A DNA stretch of 5,986 bases from positions 1-5,986 of the forward strand of contig JAUVET010000102.1 of assembly GCA_030594665.1 (NCBI GenBank). The letters run 5' to 3'. Of the stretch, positions 5,227 through 5,986 are shown in pieces. The position numbers and the translations under genes were made by a program. How positions within the stretch are numbered: the stretch's first letter is position 1; each line of letters opens with the position of its first letter. The notes beneath the pieces were generated by a model, which did no database searches, was not told where the DNA came from, and saw only the letters and a list, made by a program, of their open reading frames with translations. Source of the stretch: Methanosarcinaceae archaeon (lineage in GTDB: Archaea > Halobacteriota > Methanosarcinia > Methanosarcinales > Methanosarcinaceae).

Positions 5227-5700
5227 ATGAAAGTTTTAAGTAGTTCCAAAGGAATTGGCGGTCAGCTCACTGGATTTCGGAAGCTTGTTGGTGAATCGAA
5301 TAAGATAACATTCATCGGTAGTCCTGGTTTTTGCAGTCCATTTGCAGAACTTATGGGATACGTGCTTCGCGGAACTGACAAGAAAATGGCGTTTATTTCG
5401 AATTTAGAATTTGATTCTGCTAAATCCGTAATTTCCACAAGCGATGGTATGCAATTTGGCGAGATCACCGATGCACATGCAGATACCGTAGTTATACTTG
5501 GTGGGCTTGCAATGCCTAAAATCGGCATTGATCCAAAAGCCATGCACGAAATGGTTGAGCATATATTTGAAGGAGCCGAGCGGAAATTAATAATTGGTGT
5601 ATGTTTCCAGTCAATATTCCAGGAACAGAAATGGACGGAAAACATTAATTTTGATTATATTATAGATGCCGATCTTTCCGTTGATGTAATTGAGATGTAG
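5227..5700 (+). CDS. DUF2124 family protein, function unknown
   Basis: I recognise this 157-residue soluble protein as a member of DUF2124, a small family found mainly in methanogenic archaea. No biochemical role is known to me. Family-like segments are SSKGIGGQLTGFRKLVG (6-22), KITFIGSPGFCSPFAELMGY (26-45), MQFGEI (75-80), DTVVILGGLAMPKIGIDP (86-103) and LIIGVCFQSIFQEQKW (121-136). Alternating strands and helices with glycine-rich turns after strands (FIGSPG, ILGGLAMP) suggest an alpha/beta, Rossmann-like fold, possibly binding a nucleotide or small cofactor. Cys36 and Cys126 are candidate functional residues. The ATG at 5227 is chosen because GGATGAT ends 3 nt before it. The longer frame from 5182 would start inside the hairpin. 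It lies 73 nt after mch on the same strand, so it may be co-transcribed with it if the hairpin is leaky. It ends in TAG, with an in-frame TAA 11 codons on. Confidence 0.8.
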   Translation: MKVLSSSKGIGGQLTGFRKLVGESNKITFIGSPGFCSPFAELMGYVLRGTDKKMAFISNLEFDSAKSVISTSDGMQFGEITDAHADTVVILGGLAMPKIGIDPKAMHEMVEHIFEGAERKLIIGVCFQSIFQEQKWTENINFDYIIDADLSVDVIEM

Positions 5701-5751
5701 ATTGGTGGTTCAACACGATCTGCAATCTTATTGTAAGACAGTCTCAAATAG

Positions 5752-5759
5752 ATATAAAA
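5752..5759 (+). promoter_or_regulatory. TATA box of the HicB-like gene, probable leaderless transcript
   Basis: ATATAAAA is centred about 25-26 nt before the A of the ATG at 5781, the usual distance from TATA box to transcription start in archaea. No GGTGAT-like RBS lies before that ATG. Together these suggest a leaderless mRNA starting at or next to the start codon. Confidence 0.55.
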
Positions 5760-5780
5760 CCAAGATATTTTATGATTTAA

Positions 5781-5986
5781 ATGGAACACAAGCTGTTAAA
5801 TTTCACAGTTCTCATAGAACAAGATGAGGATGGCATATATGTGGTAAAAGTGCCGGATATTAGTGGATGTCATACCCAGGGGAAGACTGTTGAACAGGCT
5901 ATGGGGCGAATAAAGGAAGCTATACAGGTATGTCTTGAAAGTGAAATTGAAGAGATTATGCCAATGAAATTCATAGGAGTTCAGCA
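5781..5986 (+). CDS. HicB-like antitoxin family protein (UPF0150), 3' end outside window
   Basis: The 68 visible residues show the HicB/UPF0150 pattern: a first strand LLNFTVLIEQDEDGIYVVKV, the hallmark PDISGCHTQGKTVEQAMGRI (25-44) and a helix EAIQVCLES (46-54). HicB antitoxins neutralise HicA, an mRNA-cleaving toxin, through this partial RNase H-like fold. Single-domain members are about 70-75 residues, so only a few residues are probably missing. No HicA gene lies upstream (5701-5780 is non-coding), so a partner would have to be downstream of the window. Many archaeal members occur without a toxin, so a toxin-antitoxin function is only possible. A small hairpin, TCTTA-TTG-TAAGA at 5726-5738, lies between it and the DUF2124 gene. 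Confidence 0.85.
   Translation, partial: MEHKLLNFTVLIEQDEDGIYVVKVPDISGCHTQGKTVEQAMGRIKEAIQVCLESEIEEIMPMKFIGVQ

Noticed and set aside
3543..5700. TAG codons as pyrrolysine read-through sites
   Set aside because: All three TAG codons lie at the expected family C-termini. Read-through would add only 1-11 residues before a TAA.
1..5986. A new multi-gene defence or biosynthetic system
   Set aside because: Five of the six protein products belong to known families (CcmF as two genes); only DUF2124 is functionally unknown. The genes are housekeeping in character and are not arranged as one co-directional system.

Overview
The window reads as chromosomal DNA of a methanogen-lineage archaeon, most likely in or near the Methanosarcinales (a methanogen or an ANME-2-like methane oxidiser). 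The evidence is a full-length methenyl-H4MPT cyclohydrolase (mch), a CDP-archaeol synthase (carS), a methanogen-type orotate phosphoribosyltransferase (pyrE), cytochrome c maturation genes of the split archaeal ccmF type, TATA-box promoters and GGTGAT-type ribosome binding sites. Three of five complete genes end in TAG. This argues weakly against a pyrrolysine-using Methanosarcinaceae member and slightly favours an ANME-2-like or other non-Pyl lineage, but the sample is small.

Layout. Positions 1-414 (minus): 5' part of pyrE, cut by the window edge. Positions 415-628: a spacer holding two head-to-head copies of a modular repeat. Positions 629-1189 (minus): carS, whose conserved N-terminus extends 11 codons upstream of its first ATG with no standard start codon. 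Positions 1190-1367: divergent promoter region. Positions 1368-2462 and 2478-3545 (plus): the C-terminal and then the N-terminal half of CcmF, as two genes in swapped order. Positions 3546-4190: a 645-nt gap with a triple 11-bp repeat, two GC-rich palindromes and the mch promoter. Positions 4191-5153 (plus): mch. Positions 5227-5700 (plus): a DUF2124 protein, preceded by a strong hairpin plus T6 tract. Positions 5781-5986 (plus): a HicB-like antitoxin-family gene, nearly complete at the window edge.

How the genes work together. pyrE makes OMP on the way to UTP and CTP, and carS uses CTP to activate the archaeal lipid core, so the two are loosely linked through pyrimidine nucleotides. The two CcmF halves together carry the WWD haem-handling segment and all four histidines expected of one CcmF, so they probably form a single haem lyase for c-type cytochromes on the outer face of the membrane. 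mch is a core C1-pathway enzyme on the H4MPT or H4SPT carrier, running forward in methanogenesis or in reverse in methane oxidation. The DUF2124 protein behind mch has no known function. I found no CRISPR array, insertion sequence, tRNA, rRNA or recognisable defence system apart from the HicB-like gene. The most interesting features are the split and swapped ccmF, the missing carS start codon, the hairpin leader before DUF2124 and the repeat-bearing gaps.
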